From: Corbicula japonica
Lineage: Eukaryota > Mollusca > Bivalvia > Venerida > Cyrenidae
Direction of reading: 5' to 3'
Length of the DNA: 64,000 nucleotides
NCBI GenBank assembly: GCA_038501625.1
Contig: JAZAYU010000013.1
Coordinates: forward strand, 2,294,001-2,358,000
How positions within the stretch are numbered: position 1 is the first letter of the stretch; every line of letters begins with the position of its first letter. A program made the translations under genes and the position numbers. Below the pieces are notes generated by a model. It made no database searches and was not told the origin of the DNA. It saw only the letters and a list, made by a program, of their open reading frames with translations. This document shows, one piece after another, positions 1 through 11,721 of the stretch.

Positions 1-751
1 TACTTGCTGTTGATGCTATTGCCTTACATTCCATAATCTTCTCTCGTAAGGCTTCTGTCTTACCTTCCATGTTTTTGATTTTCCACTCACCTTTGTAGAC
101 TACAAAAATTTTACTAAGATGTCAATTTTTCAAAGTTTTTGTGTCACCCACCTGACCCAAACCCACACACCCACCCTGCCCCACCCCATCTCAGGAAGGT
201 GAGGCGTAGATTTGCTTTTGTCCATTCATATGTTAAGTCCTTACCTTGTTTGCACAATCACTTAAGAATGCTTTGAGCTATCCACACAAAATTTGGTGTG
301 AAGGGAATCTGTGTTAAGACTGCATAAAATTGTTTATGGGTGAAGGTCTTTGTTACCTAAAAAGATAATTCTTGATCTGCATAAGAACATAAATAACTTG
401 AAAAAAGTTTGAGCTATACTCTCCAAACTTAATACCTGTATATATTTAGTTTGTGTTGAGACCTTGCTTAGGACTGTATTCAGGGTCATTGTTGTCAAGG
501 TTACTGTTAATAAAAATATAAATTTTTTACCAGACTTCAACTTGAGACTAAACTTGGTTTGTAGGTTGCCTTGAATGAGACTTTACTTGTGATGATATAT
601 GGGTCCAAATTTCTTATTAGACCCAATATAAGTTTATACTATTCATAACAATGATCAGTCGAAAAAATATGTCAAGAAATTTAATGAAACATGGTCACAA
701 TTCTTGTTATCTAATTAAAGTTATCTAGATATTTATTTTGTTTGTTTTCAG
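1..751 (+). other. PPIL2 intron, upstream end
   Basis: AT-rich non-coding sequence before the first recognisable PPIL2 exon. It ends in a polypyrimidine-rich acceptor (AG at 750-751). I see no further PPIL2 exon and no convincing gene here. Confidence 0.6.
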
Positions 752-3700
752 TTTTATTACCTTCAGATCTGCAAAACATCTAGATGGGAAACATTCAGTG
801 TTTGGAAGGTAATGTCAAAATTCACCTTATTCAAGCTGATAATTTAATTTTATAGTGTGTTTTCATGTATAAGATAGTCAATATAAACATAACATTGCAT
901 CAGCTTTGTGTTATTTTGATTTTTCTATTGTACATGTTTTTCTGTATTAAAAATCAAATTTGTATTAAACTGAAAAGGACACAGTATTCAAGCTATTTCC
1001 AGTGTAGCAACTTAGTTTTAAAAAGATATTGTTTGTCATTCAAATTGTTCATTTGAAAATAATTTTAGCAATTCATCCATTTTGAAAACATGTCATGCAA
1101 TTCTGCTTTATACATTTGATGTAGTAATGGCTCATTGATTGATGCTTATATCTCAAACATTTACATTCACATAACATGAGTTATACAATATGTATAACAA
1201 AAGAATCCTTTTAATACAAGCAAGACATACCACATATTTTGTTAAAGACATACCACATGATATCATATCATATGTAACTGTGTGAAAGGTATATCACATA
1301 CTTTGTGAAAGACATACCACATACTGTCATTGTGTAACTATGTTGAAAACGTACCAAAAACTACCATTTCTTAACTGTGTTTAAGAAATATGATAGTGCA
1401 TACTATATGTGTTACCTGTTCAGAAAACATTGCAACATTACTGTCATATGATAACTATGATTTGTCTGGCACACCACATACTAACATGTGTTAATGCTGT
1501 GGATGACATACTGAATGTAAATACATGTAAGTATAAACACTTAAGAACAAATATTACATTCTATCATGACAGATAATGTATTTACACTTTCGATGCCTTA
1601 ACCCTTTCCTCCATTAATACGCATTTTTGCACATGTGCAACCAGTGTAGATCCAGATCAGCTGGCAAATCCATGCCATCTGATCTGGATCTACACTAGTC
1701 GCATTTTGGTCAGAAGTAACCTAACAAATCAAAAAGCGAACAGTGCAGATCCTGATCAGATGGCATGGATATGCCGGCTGATCTGGATCTACACTGTTCG
1801 CCCACGCAATTAAGGTGCTACTATGGAAGAAAGGGTTAAATAAACTTTCATGTGTATAAGACATATTATTATGAATGTCAATGCAACTAAACTTGTGTCT
1901 TTACAGAGTTGTCGGTGGTCTGGAAACATTGGATCATGTTGAAAAAATAGAAGCTGACAAAAAAGACAGACCTGTGGTAAAAATAAATATTGAGTTTTAT
2001 TGTTCCATGAACTTCTTCTTATAAAACTCGAACCTTTCTATTCAAACAAATAATAACTGCTTAAGTCCTTATGTCTTTGACTGATCTTCATGACAACTTA
2101 AACTGTGTTCGACTTATCTTAACTGTTATCCCTCTAGATAAGGTAAAAGAAACACTTTTCTTTCAGTTGGAATCTCATTTCATTGTTCACAAAAAATTCA
2201 TGAACTGACTAGCAAACAGTGTAGACTGATCCACAGACTAAGTTACACTTTCCTCCATAAATACACATTTTTATGCATGTGCGACCAGTGTAGATCACAT
2301 CCGTCTGACCAGGATCTGTACTGGTCGCAGATTGGTCAGAAATAACCTAATGAATCAAAAAGCGAACAGTTTAGAGCCTGATCAGATGGCAGGGATGTGC
2401 CGGCTGATCTGGATCTACACTGTTTGCCCAGGCAATAAAGGTGTATCTCTGAAGGAAAGGGTTAAGCTCTATACGGATATGGTACCCAGGGAACAGTCCA
2501 TATGAGCTTGCAATATTTTTATATTTGTCCAGTGGCTTTCAAAAGTACCTTAATTATCTATTTTAGTAATATTTGTACAACTTTCACAATTAATAAAATA
2601 AATTCTAAGTGTCATTCAACCCTTTCCTCTATAGAAACACACAGTTTAGATCCAGATCAGCTGGCACATCCGTGCCATCTGATCATAATCTAAACTGTTC
2701 GCTTTTTGATTGGTTAGGTTATCTCTGACCAAAATGCGACCATTTCAGATCCTGATTAGACGTCATGGATGTGCCGTCTGATCTGGATCTACACTGGTCG
2801 CACATGCGTAAAAATGCGTATATAAGGAGGAAAGGGTTAAAGGTTTGTTACTGCAGAATTTGTTAACTTTTTTGGTAACTGTGGAAACTCATGTCAGTTT
2901 TTTCCTTATTTCAGAAAGAGATCAAGATAGAAGGCTGTGCAGTGTTTGTTGATCCTTATGAAGAAGTGGATGAGCAGGTAATATCACACTCAGGTGTAAT
3001 ACTATATGCAGATTTGTATGTTCTTTTTAATACTGTGACAAGATTGTAAGCTGTATTTATTTTATCTTTACCAGTGAATTATAGAGTTTTCTCAGTGAAA
3101 TATAATTGGTATTTTTGTAATAGTAATTAGTAGTAATGGAATAGCAAAAAGTGAATTTAATTCTTTTCAACAATATCAAAAAATAAAAATGTCCAACACA
3201 TCTCAGAAGACACATTTTGATACAAAGTGGCTGATATGCTTGTTGTGTTATTTCAGTTGGCAAAGGAGAGAGAGGAGGAGCTGAGTCGTCAAGCTCAGGA
3301 AGAGGCGGACAAGAAAAAGCCCAAAAGTCGGAAAGAGGAACCGAACCTTACCCCTAAAGCATTCTCCTCAGGTGTTGGCAAATACATCAACCAAAATGCT
3401 CTGTAAGTACAATAAATAAAACATGATAATTATTATGTCTCCCCCCCCTCTGGGGGAGACATATAGTTTTTGCCCTGTCCGTCTGTCTGTCAGTCTGTCT
3501 GTCCGTCTGTCATTTCTGCTCAATAACTGTAGTACCATTTGACCCAGAGCATTCAAACTTCACAGGGTGATGGCCTTTATTGAGTAGAAGAACTCTATTG
3601 ATTTTGGGGTCAGTAAGTCAAAGGTCAAGGTCACAGGGGCCTGAAGAGTAAACTGTTTCCGCTCAATAACTTGAGTACCCTTTGACCCAGAGCATTCAAA

Positions 3701-5211
3701 CTTCATAGGGTGATAGCCCTTATTGAGTAGAAGAACCCTATTGATTTAGGGGTCAGTAGGTCAAAGGTCAAGGTCAAAGGGGCCTGAAGAGTGAAAACCA
3801 TTTCCGCTCAATAACAGGAGTTTTATTTCACCCAAAGCCTTCAAACTTCATACGATGGATGCCCTTATTGAGTAGAGGACTCCTATTGATTTTGGGGTCA
3901 GTAGGTCAAAGGTCAAGGTCACAGGGGCCCGTTGAGTGAAAATGGTTTCCTCTCACTAACTGGAGTTCTATTATACCTAGGATTTTAATTTTGTTGTTTA
4001 TTTACCTAGAGCCTTCAAACTTCTTAGGATGGTTGCTGTTATAGACTTGAAGAACCCTGTTGATTTTGGGGTATGTAGGCCAGAATTCAACATCATAGGG
4101 GCCCGTAGAGTGAATATATATATGTGCATGTTCTTTATGCCATAAATGACACAGGCTTCCGTTTCAAAAAGGTGATATCTCTTCCTTGGCCTTCCTTCAA
4201 TAGGGCGCAGGGGGGAGACATGCGTTTTCACAAAAAAAATCTAGTTAGTACTGTTGTATCATTTAATTTTGCGGGGATCAAATTTTGCGCAAATGACATA
4301 AGTAACTTTTTTGCGAGGGCTTAACTTCGTGCACTTGTATTATTCTAATAAGACTAGATATTCAATGGTTTGATTTCGCTAAAGTTTGATTTTGCGCATT
4401 TACCCTTGCGTGAAATACTCGAAAATTAAACCACTGCGAAATATAATGATACCACAGTATATAAAAAAGAGATTTTGTTAAGGGGAGGATCCAAAGGATG
4501 TTCAGTGTGATTACTCAAACCCCCTTTTAGACAGCAATATTTAATTCACATGGCGATTTTGGCCAGAAAGTTGAAAATTATTTTGTAACTTAACTAAGGC
4601 TGTCCCAAGTGAACCACTCTTCTGGTGCCAAGGTTATAAAACTGATAGTAGAAACCAGTCTCAAATCTCAAGCATCTGATTGGCTGAAATGGCGACTGGT
4701 CACCATTTCAGCCAATCAGATGCTTGAGATTTGAGACTGGTTTCCATGCTCAGTTTTATAACCTTAGGCATAGGAAATCTTGCATTCAACCCTGTTGTTT
4801 TTTATGAGATAAACAACAAAATTAAGATCCAACGCAAGACAATTTGATTCAAGGGTAAAAATCAAGGGTTAATATTAAGTTTGAAAGGCACATCTGTGCC
4901 ATCTAATCAATATCTACACTGAGTCTGTTCGCTTTTAAATTCATTAGATTATTTCTGACCAAAAAGCAACAGTGTAGATCCAGATCAGATGGCTGAATGA
5001 TTTGGATCTACACGTATACTGTTGGCCCATGCGATGAAAGTCATTAAATGGAGTAAAAAGTTAAATATAAATCATTGTTGAGTACCGTAGTATATTTATA
5101 AATGTATGTTGCAGGAAAAGACAGATTGTAGAAGAACAGGACTCCACACCAGAAACTGCGAAGAAGAAAATTAAGGCGAAGACAGCATTGAATGACTTTA
5201 GTGCATGGTGA
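752..5211 (+). CDS. PPIL2: PPIL2 (RING-type cyclophilin-60), last five exons, 5' partial
   Basis: Exons at 752-808, 1907-1976, 2915-2977, 3257-3402 and 5115-5211 splice in frame with GT/AG junctions and give the last 143 residues, stop TGA at 5209-5211. The first exon holds the end of the cyclophilin fold, with FITFRSAKHLDGKHSVFGR continuing into VVGG. The His of the GKH motif corresponds to H126 of cyclophilin A. The residue at the W121 position is His rather than Trp; human PPIL2 is also non-Trp there. Then follow the conserved VFVDPYEE motif, a charged linker, GVGKYIN and a Lys-rich tail ending NDFSAW, all typical of PPIL2. From family knowledge PPIL2 is a nuclear U-box/cyclophilin protein linked to the spliceosome and ubiquitin ligation. 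The U-box and most of the cyclophilin domain lie upstream of the window. Introns carry repeat A hairpins and a tandem-repeat element. Identity is secure. Confidence 0.95.
1600..1838. repeat. Repeat A hairpin element, copy 1
   Basis: A roughly 240-bp element in a PPIL2 intron, bounded by AACCCTTTCCTCC on the left and GAAGAAAGGGTT on the right. Inside are inverted blocks around GTGTAGATCCAGATCAG and its complement. Probably a non-autonomous foldback element. Three related copies lie within the next 3.5 kb. Confidence 0.8.
2247..2465. repeat. Repeat A hairpin element, copy 2
   Basis: Same architecture as the copy at 1600: left end CTTTCCTCCATAAATAC, right end GGAAAGGGTTAAG, internal inverted GATCAG/CTGATC blocks. 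Lies in the PPIL2 intron before the exon at 2915. A fragment of repeat C follows at about 2490-2550. Confidence 0.75.
2618..2841. repeat. Repeat A hairpin element, copy 3
   Basis: Same family, bounded by AACCCTTTCCTC and GGAAAGGGTTAA. It ends about 75 bp before the acceptor of the PPIL2 exon at 2915. Confidence 0.75.
3435..4222. repeat. Element with ATGTCTCCCCCC ends and about 150-bp tandem units
   Basis: Left end ATGTCTCCCCCC and right end GGGGGGAGACAT are inverted. Between them, after a run of (GTCT)n, are about four degenerate units of roughly 148 bp. Each unit has 'ctcaataac', 'ttcaaactt', 'ggtgat.gccctta' and 'ggtcaaggtca' blocks. Sits in the last PPIL2 intron. I take it to be a dispersed molluscan repeat; no transposase is visible. 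Confidence 0.7.
4625..4770. repeat. Foldback element F (about 145-bp near-perfect hairpin)
   Basis: An inverted repeat whose arms run from AAGGTTATAAAACTGA to TCAGTTTTATAACCTT and meet in the centre at the GCGACTGGT/CACCATTTCAG junction. The same hairpin recurs at about 10049, 23587, 26108 (nested pair) and 54098. A MITE-like foldback family. Confidence 0.85.
4863..5065. repeat. Repeat A hairpin element, copy 4 (diverged)
   Basis: A diverged copy with the same GTGTAGATCCAGATCAGATG block and inverted partner. Lies about 50 bp before the acceptor of the terminal PPIL2 exon. Confidence 0.6.
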
Positions 5212-5400
5212 ATTCTAAAGTTGTGACACGTTTACATTGGTGCCCAGACACAACTGAATGACTTAAGTGCACGGTGAACTTAGCACTAATCTGTCTTAAG
5301 TGCATGGTGAACTTTTCAATAATGTAAGTTGTGACACATCCACAAAATGTGTCAAGATGGCATTAAATAACTTCAATACATAATAAACTTGGCACTTTTG
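5183..5400 (+). repeat. Degenerate tandem repeat across the PPIL2 stop codon and 3' UTR
   Basis: The sequence coding the PPIL2 C-terminus and stop (around GAATGACTTTAGTGCATGGTGA) recurs downstream. TGAATGACTTAAGTGCACGG is at about 5255 and CTTAAGTGCATGGTGAACTT at about 5294. A weaker copy near 5361 contains TAATAAACTTGGCAC. The GTTGTGACAC block also repeats. The spacing is irregular, about 45-70 bp. Confidence 0.65.
5382..5387 (+). terminator. Likely PPIL2 poly(A) signal AATAAA
   Basis: First AATAAA after the PPIL2 stop, 170 bp downstream. It lies inside the last degenerate tandem copy of the terminal exon. Confidence 0.5.
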
Positions 5401-5463
5401 TGACCTAATGCTTCATGATACCCAGATCTAATGCTTTGCCGTTACCCAGATCTAATTCATAAA

Positions 5464-6240
5464 TACAGGTGCAGTTTAGTCACTATTGCAACAAGGTATT
5501 TCACAGCCGGTTTTTTACGGAGATTTATTTTACAAACTTAAGAAGATAAAAGGCAATGTTAATTTCTCCCGGTTATTCGTAAAAACCATCTGTAAATTTA
5601 AAAAGAAAGGTTACCAACATGACATTTTACAGCGCTCTGCAGGCCTGGTGATTAACCCATCTACAGTTGATCATTATGCTTACCTCTTTGGTTGCACGAC
5701 GGTGGCAGGGGTTTAAGAGTTTATGCAGGTTTATAAGGAAATCTTTTCTTAAAAGAACCTAGAAGCTTGATTCGTTTATTTTATCCCTGTCATAGTGTTC
5801 TTGCTGATTTTACTCAAGGAGCTCTGGTCTCGGTAAGATCATTGAGTATTTGCCCTTTGGCTTTTCTAGCTATTTGCTTCTTATGTTTTATATGTTTGTG
5901 TGCTTTTGCATGCAACATTCTTGAGCCGATGGGTGGGTTGGAGTTATTTCACCAAGACAACTTGTACTGGTTTTGTGATATGAGAACCTGTTGGGGCAAT
6001 GTGAGGTTGGTGCACCCTAGAACCTGGTTTAAACCCCCAGTGGCAAATTGTTTTGCAACTGACCATTCCAAGGCGGTAACCCCTGGGGTTCTCACTTTTG
6101 TTAATTGTTTGTGGCGTCCATATTGAATTTGATTATTGTAATACCATGTTCTCTTTTCCTCTCTACTGTTTGGCTGTGTGGGGAGGATGTGTCTGCTGGA
6201 TGTGGCCATCCCTGATATGCATATTTCACTTTTTTACACT
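5464..6240 (+). repeat. Repeat B, long copy
   Basis: About 775 bp, from GTGCAGTTTAGTCACTATTG to CTGATATGCATATTTCAC. This is the commonest repeat family in the window. Other copies or pieces, in both orientations, are at about 11722, 23830, 26818, 30165, 35290, 37015, 41590, 42195, 55220, 58365 and 61305. Open frames in it on both strands are not conserved between copies, so I read them as non-coding. A non-autonomous element whose exact ends were not fixed. Confidence 0.75.
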
Positions 6241-6740
6241 AATGTAAAAGTTTGACACATTCATGAGAATGTGTTAGTTAAAACATAACAGTTTCAGCTA
6301 CACTTGGTCAAACAGAAACTTTGCAAGTGGTTCTCTTATGTTTCCAAATACAACATTACAGAGACTGCACATTGTGTGATACCAAATTAAGGGCCCACTA
6401 CACTTCTTCCCAGAGCGTTCATCGATAAAAAGACCATTATCAAAATCTCAATAACAGCAACATGTCGTTCAATGATACTTTCCACAAATTAATGTTACTA
6501 ATGTACTTTTATTTTGCATACAGTAAGACATGTTAAAAAAGTAAAGAGCTAGATGTAAAAGTTCCTTAAAATTCTATTTACATAAATTCACAAAAACTAA
6601 GCAAAACAAAACACAATTTTAAATTCCCAAATCAATATTTTTTACTAAATATTTTTTAATAAAAACTTAAACAAAAAAAAGACCATTCATCAGAGATTCT
6701 TTTTATGTGATGGGATTTTTTAGTTTTAGTATCAATAGTT
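6241..6740. other. AT-rich intergenic stretch
   Basis: AT-rich sequence with A- and T-runs. I see no gene or clear repeat boundary. Confidence 0.5.
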
Positions 6741-7370
6741 ATTAACCATTTCAGTAATCAAATCTTGTGGCATCAACTTCTCATTAACTATCAGGCAGAT
6801 TTCATTCAAACTATTACGGAATATTTAGCAGGATGTGTAAATGATCGTAAAGAAAAGATTTCTCCCTGCGACCATTTTACCAGAGTTATGGCGCTTAATT
6901 TCAGTAATGAATTCTTGTAGAATCAACTCCACGTTTTCTATTAAGTATTAGGTGGATTTCTTTCAAACTTTCGCATATGATCAAGCAGGATGTGTAGATG
7001 ATTGTAGCGAAAAGATTTAAGAGTTATGGCCCTTTTGTTAATTTCAGTAATTAAATCTTGTGGCATCAACTTCTCATTAACTATCAGGCAGATTTTTTAC
7101 AAACTTGCACAGATGATTAAGGTGGATGTTTGTAAAGAAAAGATTTTTTCCTGTGGCCATATTTACCAGAGTTATTGCCCTTTGTTAATTTCACTTATAA
7201 AATTTTGTGGCATCAACTCCACGTTTTCTATTTGTCTGATTTCTTTCAAACTTGCACAGATGATTAGACTTGATGTGTAGATTATTATAAAGGACATTGT
7301 CTTGCAACAATTTTCACCAGAATTATGGCCCTTTGTTATATGTTAGTCATATGTAAATCATTTTGTGGCA
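6740..7370. repeat. Tandem array of about 150-bp degenerate units
   Basis: Four to five imperfect units. Each carries AATCTTGTGGCATCAACT(T/C)C, then TCTATTA or ATTAACTATCAGGCAGATTT, TTTCAAACTT, a GATGTGTAGATGATT-like block, and GAGTTATGGCCCTTTGTTAATTTC. The open frame spanning 7026-7280 simply runs through two units and is not a gene. Confidence 0.75.
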
Positions 7371-7904
7371 CTGACTCCTCATTTACTAGTCATGATCACC
7401 ACATGTTGTTAATACCTGATACACAATGTTGTTACAAATGTTGTTGCAGCAGTGGGGCCATTAGTGTCCTGAGGGCACAGTCTAGTTTGTTCTAAACCAT
7501 AACACAGTATTCACAGGGGTGTGGAGAGTGTTGTGTTCTTCATCTCAACAAACATGTTTCTATAGTGGAGCAAATGGGAAAAAAACAAAGAATTTTTATT
7601 TTTATAAACCCACAACAACAACCAGTCTTCAGGGAGTTACTTTTCTACACCCTCTCCAACAAAACTATTCACCAGACCTTAAAGCCTAAACGGTAGGGGA
7701 CATGTATTGCATAGCAATAATCCATTTGCTTGTTGTAAACATGATCATTAATTGTACACGGTATGTACCCAGATAATGCGAATCGCGGATAACGATAGAT
7801 TGTGAGTATAATGATAGATCGCCAGCATGGGGAGGTTAGTTATTGTATGAATTTCATGTTATTGTGATCTAATACTTTGCGATAGATAACAATCAAGCGA
7901 TGTC

Positions 7905-9815
7905 CTTCCCTTCCTCTGATACCTATACATTCGGAATTGGCCGTCAGATAAAGAGGAAAACAGGAAAATGATCACGCAACATCCCAGATTTCTACAAAAA
8001 ACTACATGTTATGCCCATTTAAAATTTATTTAAACATGTTTTTTTTGTAAACGACAATGCTGTTATCAAAGCCCAAACATCGACAATCAATATGTCACCC
8101 CGCTTGAGCCAATAGCATGAGTGTTTTCCTTAACATAGATATTTTTCTGAGGCCCCTGAAGCAAATTGGATAATGGGGATTCGCTCTGTTGATAATGGGA
8201 AATTCAAATATTTATGAAATGGATAATGATGGAGTTTTCGTGTTTTTCTTAATTTAAATGTTCCGATTAAAGTATTTTATTTTAATAATTCTTGTATACA
8301 GACCTTTTTTGCTATCCTCTATGATCATTACAAATCATATGTATCTTTTCATTATACTTTTGAGCTTTTGGTCGTAGCTTTAATCAACTTAAAGCGCAAT
8401 CGTGACAAATGGCATTGTACGGTGTTCCGTTGAGGCCATCTTTGTTTAGCCCTGTCAACATCTTCGGCGAGAACACTAAACAAAGATCGCGAAAGTACGA
8501 TGCGAGAACGCGATATTAAAATCGGGTCTTAGTCGCTCACTTTCGCGACTTATCATCGATGTTTCACGTTATCGCCTCCTGTTTTCACGTTTTCGATGCC
8601 CAGCCCTTAGACCAGCAAGACCACGAAAACACGATATTATATTATTATCGCACCCTCGTATCGTACTTTCGCGACCTCGCATCGAACTTTCGCGAACTGG
8701 CATCGCCAAAGCGATCTAGCATTGTTGTTTCGCGATACTTTAACAGTATTATCGTCTAACATAATTTTCTAATATCCGGGTCTCATTTATACAGAATAGT
8801 TACTTTTATATGCTTTTATATACATATGTATATCGCATATGAAAAAAATAAACAGTTTACTGTAGAAGACTTGTAAACAAAGAATAAAACATGTAATATT
8901 GTTACACAATAAATGTAGGAGTAAATTTACATTAAAATCCAAAGGTGTTAGGCGTTACTCACGCAATAAATTTCTCTCGCACCAGATCATGACTATGTAC
9001 TTATTAGACTAAAATTTCTGCGAAATTCGCTCTTTTTCAGTCAATTAGAAGTTTTGCATATTGGCACAATTCATATAAACCACAACTAAATCATGCTAAT
9101 TAATTGATACAGTTTTTAAACAGTAACTACCCAATTGGCAAAGGACGCCACTCTCAAAAGCGTACTAATGTATAACTGTTGGCTCCCATTACGTGAATAC
9201 GTATCTTAGACCATAATAGTTATAGTAATTAACTATTTTATTTATCACCACCAAATACAGATTCGCTTAACCCGGGTGTTAAGAGGCTTTGGGTTAGTTC
9301 TTAGTTGATGCCTTCGGGACAGAAAGAAATTAGGCTATTTCGGGAGATCATTAAGATAAATTGGTCATTTATCTTGTCAGTAGGAATGGTGGTATTGTTT
9401 CGTAAACAAAGCAGTTTGCAGAAAGATATGTAATTTGCAAAAAAGCATAGAATAAATAGTATTAGGGTTGAAATAAGGAAAACTATACCATTATCCAGTC
9501 ATGAATTTACATTATCAATTGACTTTTTCTAGGCGAATCCCCGTTATCCAATTTGCTTCAGGTGCCTTAAGGAATATACTCATAATACTGGCTAAAGCGG
9601 GGTGGCATATTGATTGTCGATGTTTGGGCTTTAATAGCAGCAGTATCGTTTACAAAAAAAAACGTGTTTAACTATATTTTAAATGGGCATAATATAGAGT
9701 TTTTTTGTAGAAATCTGGGATGTTGCGTGATCATTTTCCTGTTGTTTTTTTTTAAACTTTATCTGACGGCCGATTCCAAATGTGTGGATATGAGAGGAAG
9801 GTTAGGACATCGCAT
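7905..9815. repeat. Long inverted repeat (about 290-bp arms, about 1.3-kb spacer)
   Basis: The left arm (about 7905-8190) and right arm (about 9530-9815) are reverse complements. Shared blocks include CGGCCGTCAGATAAAG, GATCACGCAACATCCCAGAT, CAAACATCGACAATCAATATG and GCAAATTGGATAA(T/C)GGGGATTCG. Small indels separate them. Outer flanks also resemble each other, TGTACACGGTATGTAC on the left and an inverted diverged version near 9830. Read as an old terminal-inverted-repeat or composite element. No transposase frame is visible in the spacer. Confidence 0.7.
8400..8760. repeat. Degenerate short repeat rich in TCGCGA motifs
   Basis: Lies in the spacer of the long inverted repeat. TTTCGCGAC, GCATCG and CACGTTTTCG-like words recur many times in about 300 bp, giving a locally CpG-rich patch in AT-rich surroundings. 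The 66-codon frame here is built of these words and looks non-coding. Confidence 0.5.
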
Positions 9816-10048
9816 GATTGTACCGTGTTGTACATACAGGAAAAAGGGACAAACCATACAAAAATGATTAATATTTGTTTGTTTTAAAAAAAATCAACAC
9901 ACTAAAATATGATACTAGTCTTAAATGCAGAAAAGTAACAGTCTTGTTATTCCTGTAAAATATTTGTGTAAACCTACAAAAAAGGAAATGCATCAAAGTA
10001 CAATAAGGTATTTGATTAAACAAAAATTGTTAATTTAACAAACATCTG

Positions 10049-10178
10049 TGCCCAAGGTTATAAAACTTAGCATGGAAACCAGTCTCAAATCTTAAGGATC
10101 TGATTGGCTGAAATGGCGACTGGTCGACTGGACCGGTTTGAGACTGGTTTCCAATCTCAGCTTTATAACCTTCATCCC
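10049..10178. repeat. Foldback element F copy
   Basis: Arms CCCAAGGTTATAAAACT and inverted CTTTATAACCTT around the GGCGACTGGTCGACTGG centre. Slightly shorter than the copy at 4625. A half copy lies at about 10635-10722. Confidence 0.8.
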
Positions 10179-10179
10179 A

Positions 10180-11720
10180 GGATCTGGAGCGTTGGCAGTC
10201 CTAGCAGCAACTTCCCCTAACTCCCACTGTGATGATTTGCAAAGCTGTCACAAGCGAAATTAGAAAGTTTCAATACTTCCCCAGCACACAACACTCCAAA
10301 CAAATGAAAACAATATAAAATTATAAAAGTTAAAATCACGTGATTTATCGAGCAGCTTTGGTGAGAGATCAAGATTGGTGCATGTCGGTGTGAAAACATG
10401 CTGATTAAGATACATGTAACGTGTATTGATTTGTTGGCACTATAGTTTTATCTTTTATTTTATTCCTCCGACGACGACAATAGGATCCCCACTCAGTTTG
10501 TGTCTACCTGCTATCACATGGGACACAAAAACGGGACGTGGCCGTTCTCCGAACCACTAAAGAAAAACAGTCCCAGTCCCACAATGAGCCTAACAAATGT
10601 TCTGGTTGTTTTTCCCGGATAAATGGTATTGCACCTTTGAAATGGCGACTGGTCGCCTTTACAGCCAATTAGATGCTTGAGTTTTGAGACTGGTCTCAAG
10701 ATTTAGTTTCATGATCTTGGACACAATGGAACCCAGTGCCAGTTTCTTGTAGATGATTCTCTCGCAGCTTGAATTGATTTTGAAAAAAAAGTTTATTTGC
10801 ATTGCTTAAGACCGCACCGGGGTAGTTCATGTGACAGTGTTGTCTGAAAGACCCCGTGTCGCGAAGCTATTCAAATCGCCTATTCTTTGAAAAAATATTG
10901 TTCTAGATAGTTTCATTTTTATTCTTTACTTATTCTAAAACATATTTATTTAGTCTCTAGGATGTGCGTTAAGTAGTCCAACTATTCAACAAAAGAGTAT
11001 TCTGTAAACACTTCACTGTCTAATAAAATAAAATAATTCTATAATTGGTTTATTATAAATTGAATTGGGAACACTAAAGAATCTAATCAAACAGTAACGA
11101 TTTGCAATGGAAAAAATAGCAATTTCATTATAACTAATAAAACTATGGTTGGGTTTTGTTTGGCAATTGCTAAGCACCACATTTTCGATCTATGGAAGGC
11201 CATTAAAGTAAAACATCCTTTCATCTAAATGCATAGAGCCTACATCTGAATACTAACCGACTACTACAGCTTCCATAAGAAAGCTTAAGTTTACAAACTG
11301 ACTTGCAACCTGAAACAAAAAGTGGTTATTAACAGTTGCTGATATCGGCCAAGAAGAGCAACATTGGCCCGAGAGCTTTAGCACATTACCGGCTTTACCG
11401 AATTAAATCACCTATCATTGACAGATGAGTGAAGATACTTTAAACTCTTTCGTTCTTCCAAATTCAAGAAACTTATTAAAATGAAAACCGTCGTTATAGT
11501 TTCGTGTTTTTTTTAAATATATTAACGCTTTAAGTGAAGAGCGACGGTCGTAAAAAGTTTCCCCGTACTTACAGCCAATACTGTTTCAGTAAGTAATCGG
11601 TTACAGATGTCATGTAGTGTAGTGAACTTATCTTTTGAATAACAGGCAAAATCTTGAAGCTGGTGTACCGCTACAACAAATTGCGAAAAAAGAACGTTTT
11701 GCAACTTTTATCGACCAAAT
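10180..11720. other. Intergenic stretch without a recognisable gene
   Basis: Apart from the half foldback at 10635-10722, I see only AT-rich unique-looking sequence. The small frames at 10217-10699 and 11522-11704 show no domain, splice logic or signal peptide that I would support. Confidence 0.45.
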
Positions 11721-11721
11721 C

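Noticed and set aside
5949..6209. Antisense frame also resembling 30415-30669 and 58407-58751
   Set aside because: These lie in copies of repeat B and are broken differently in each copy.
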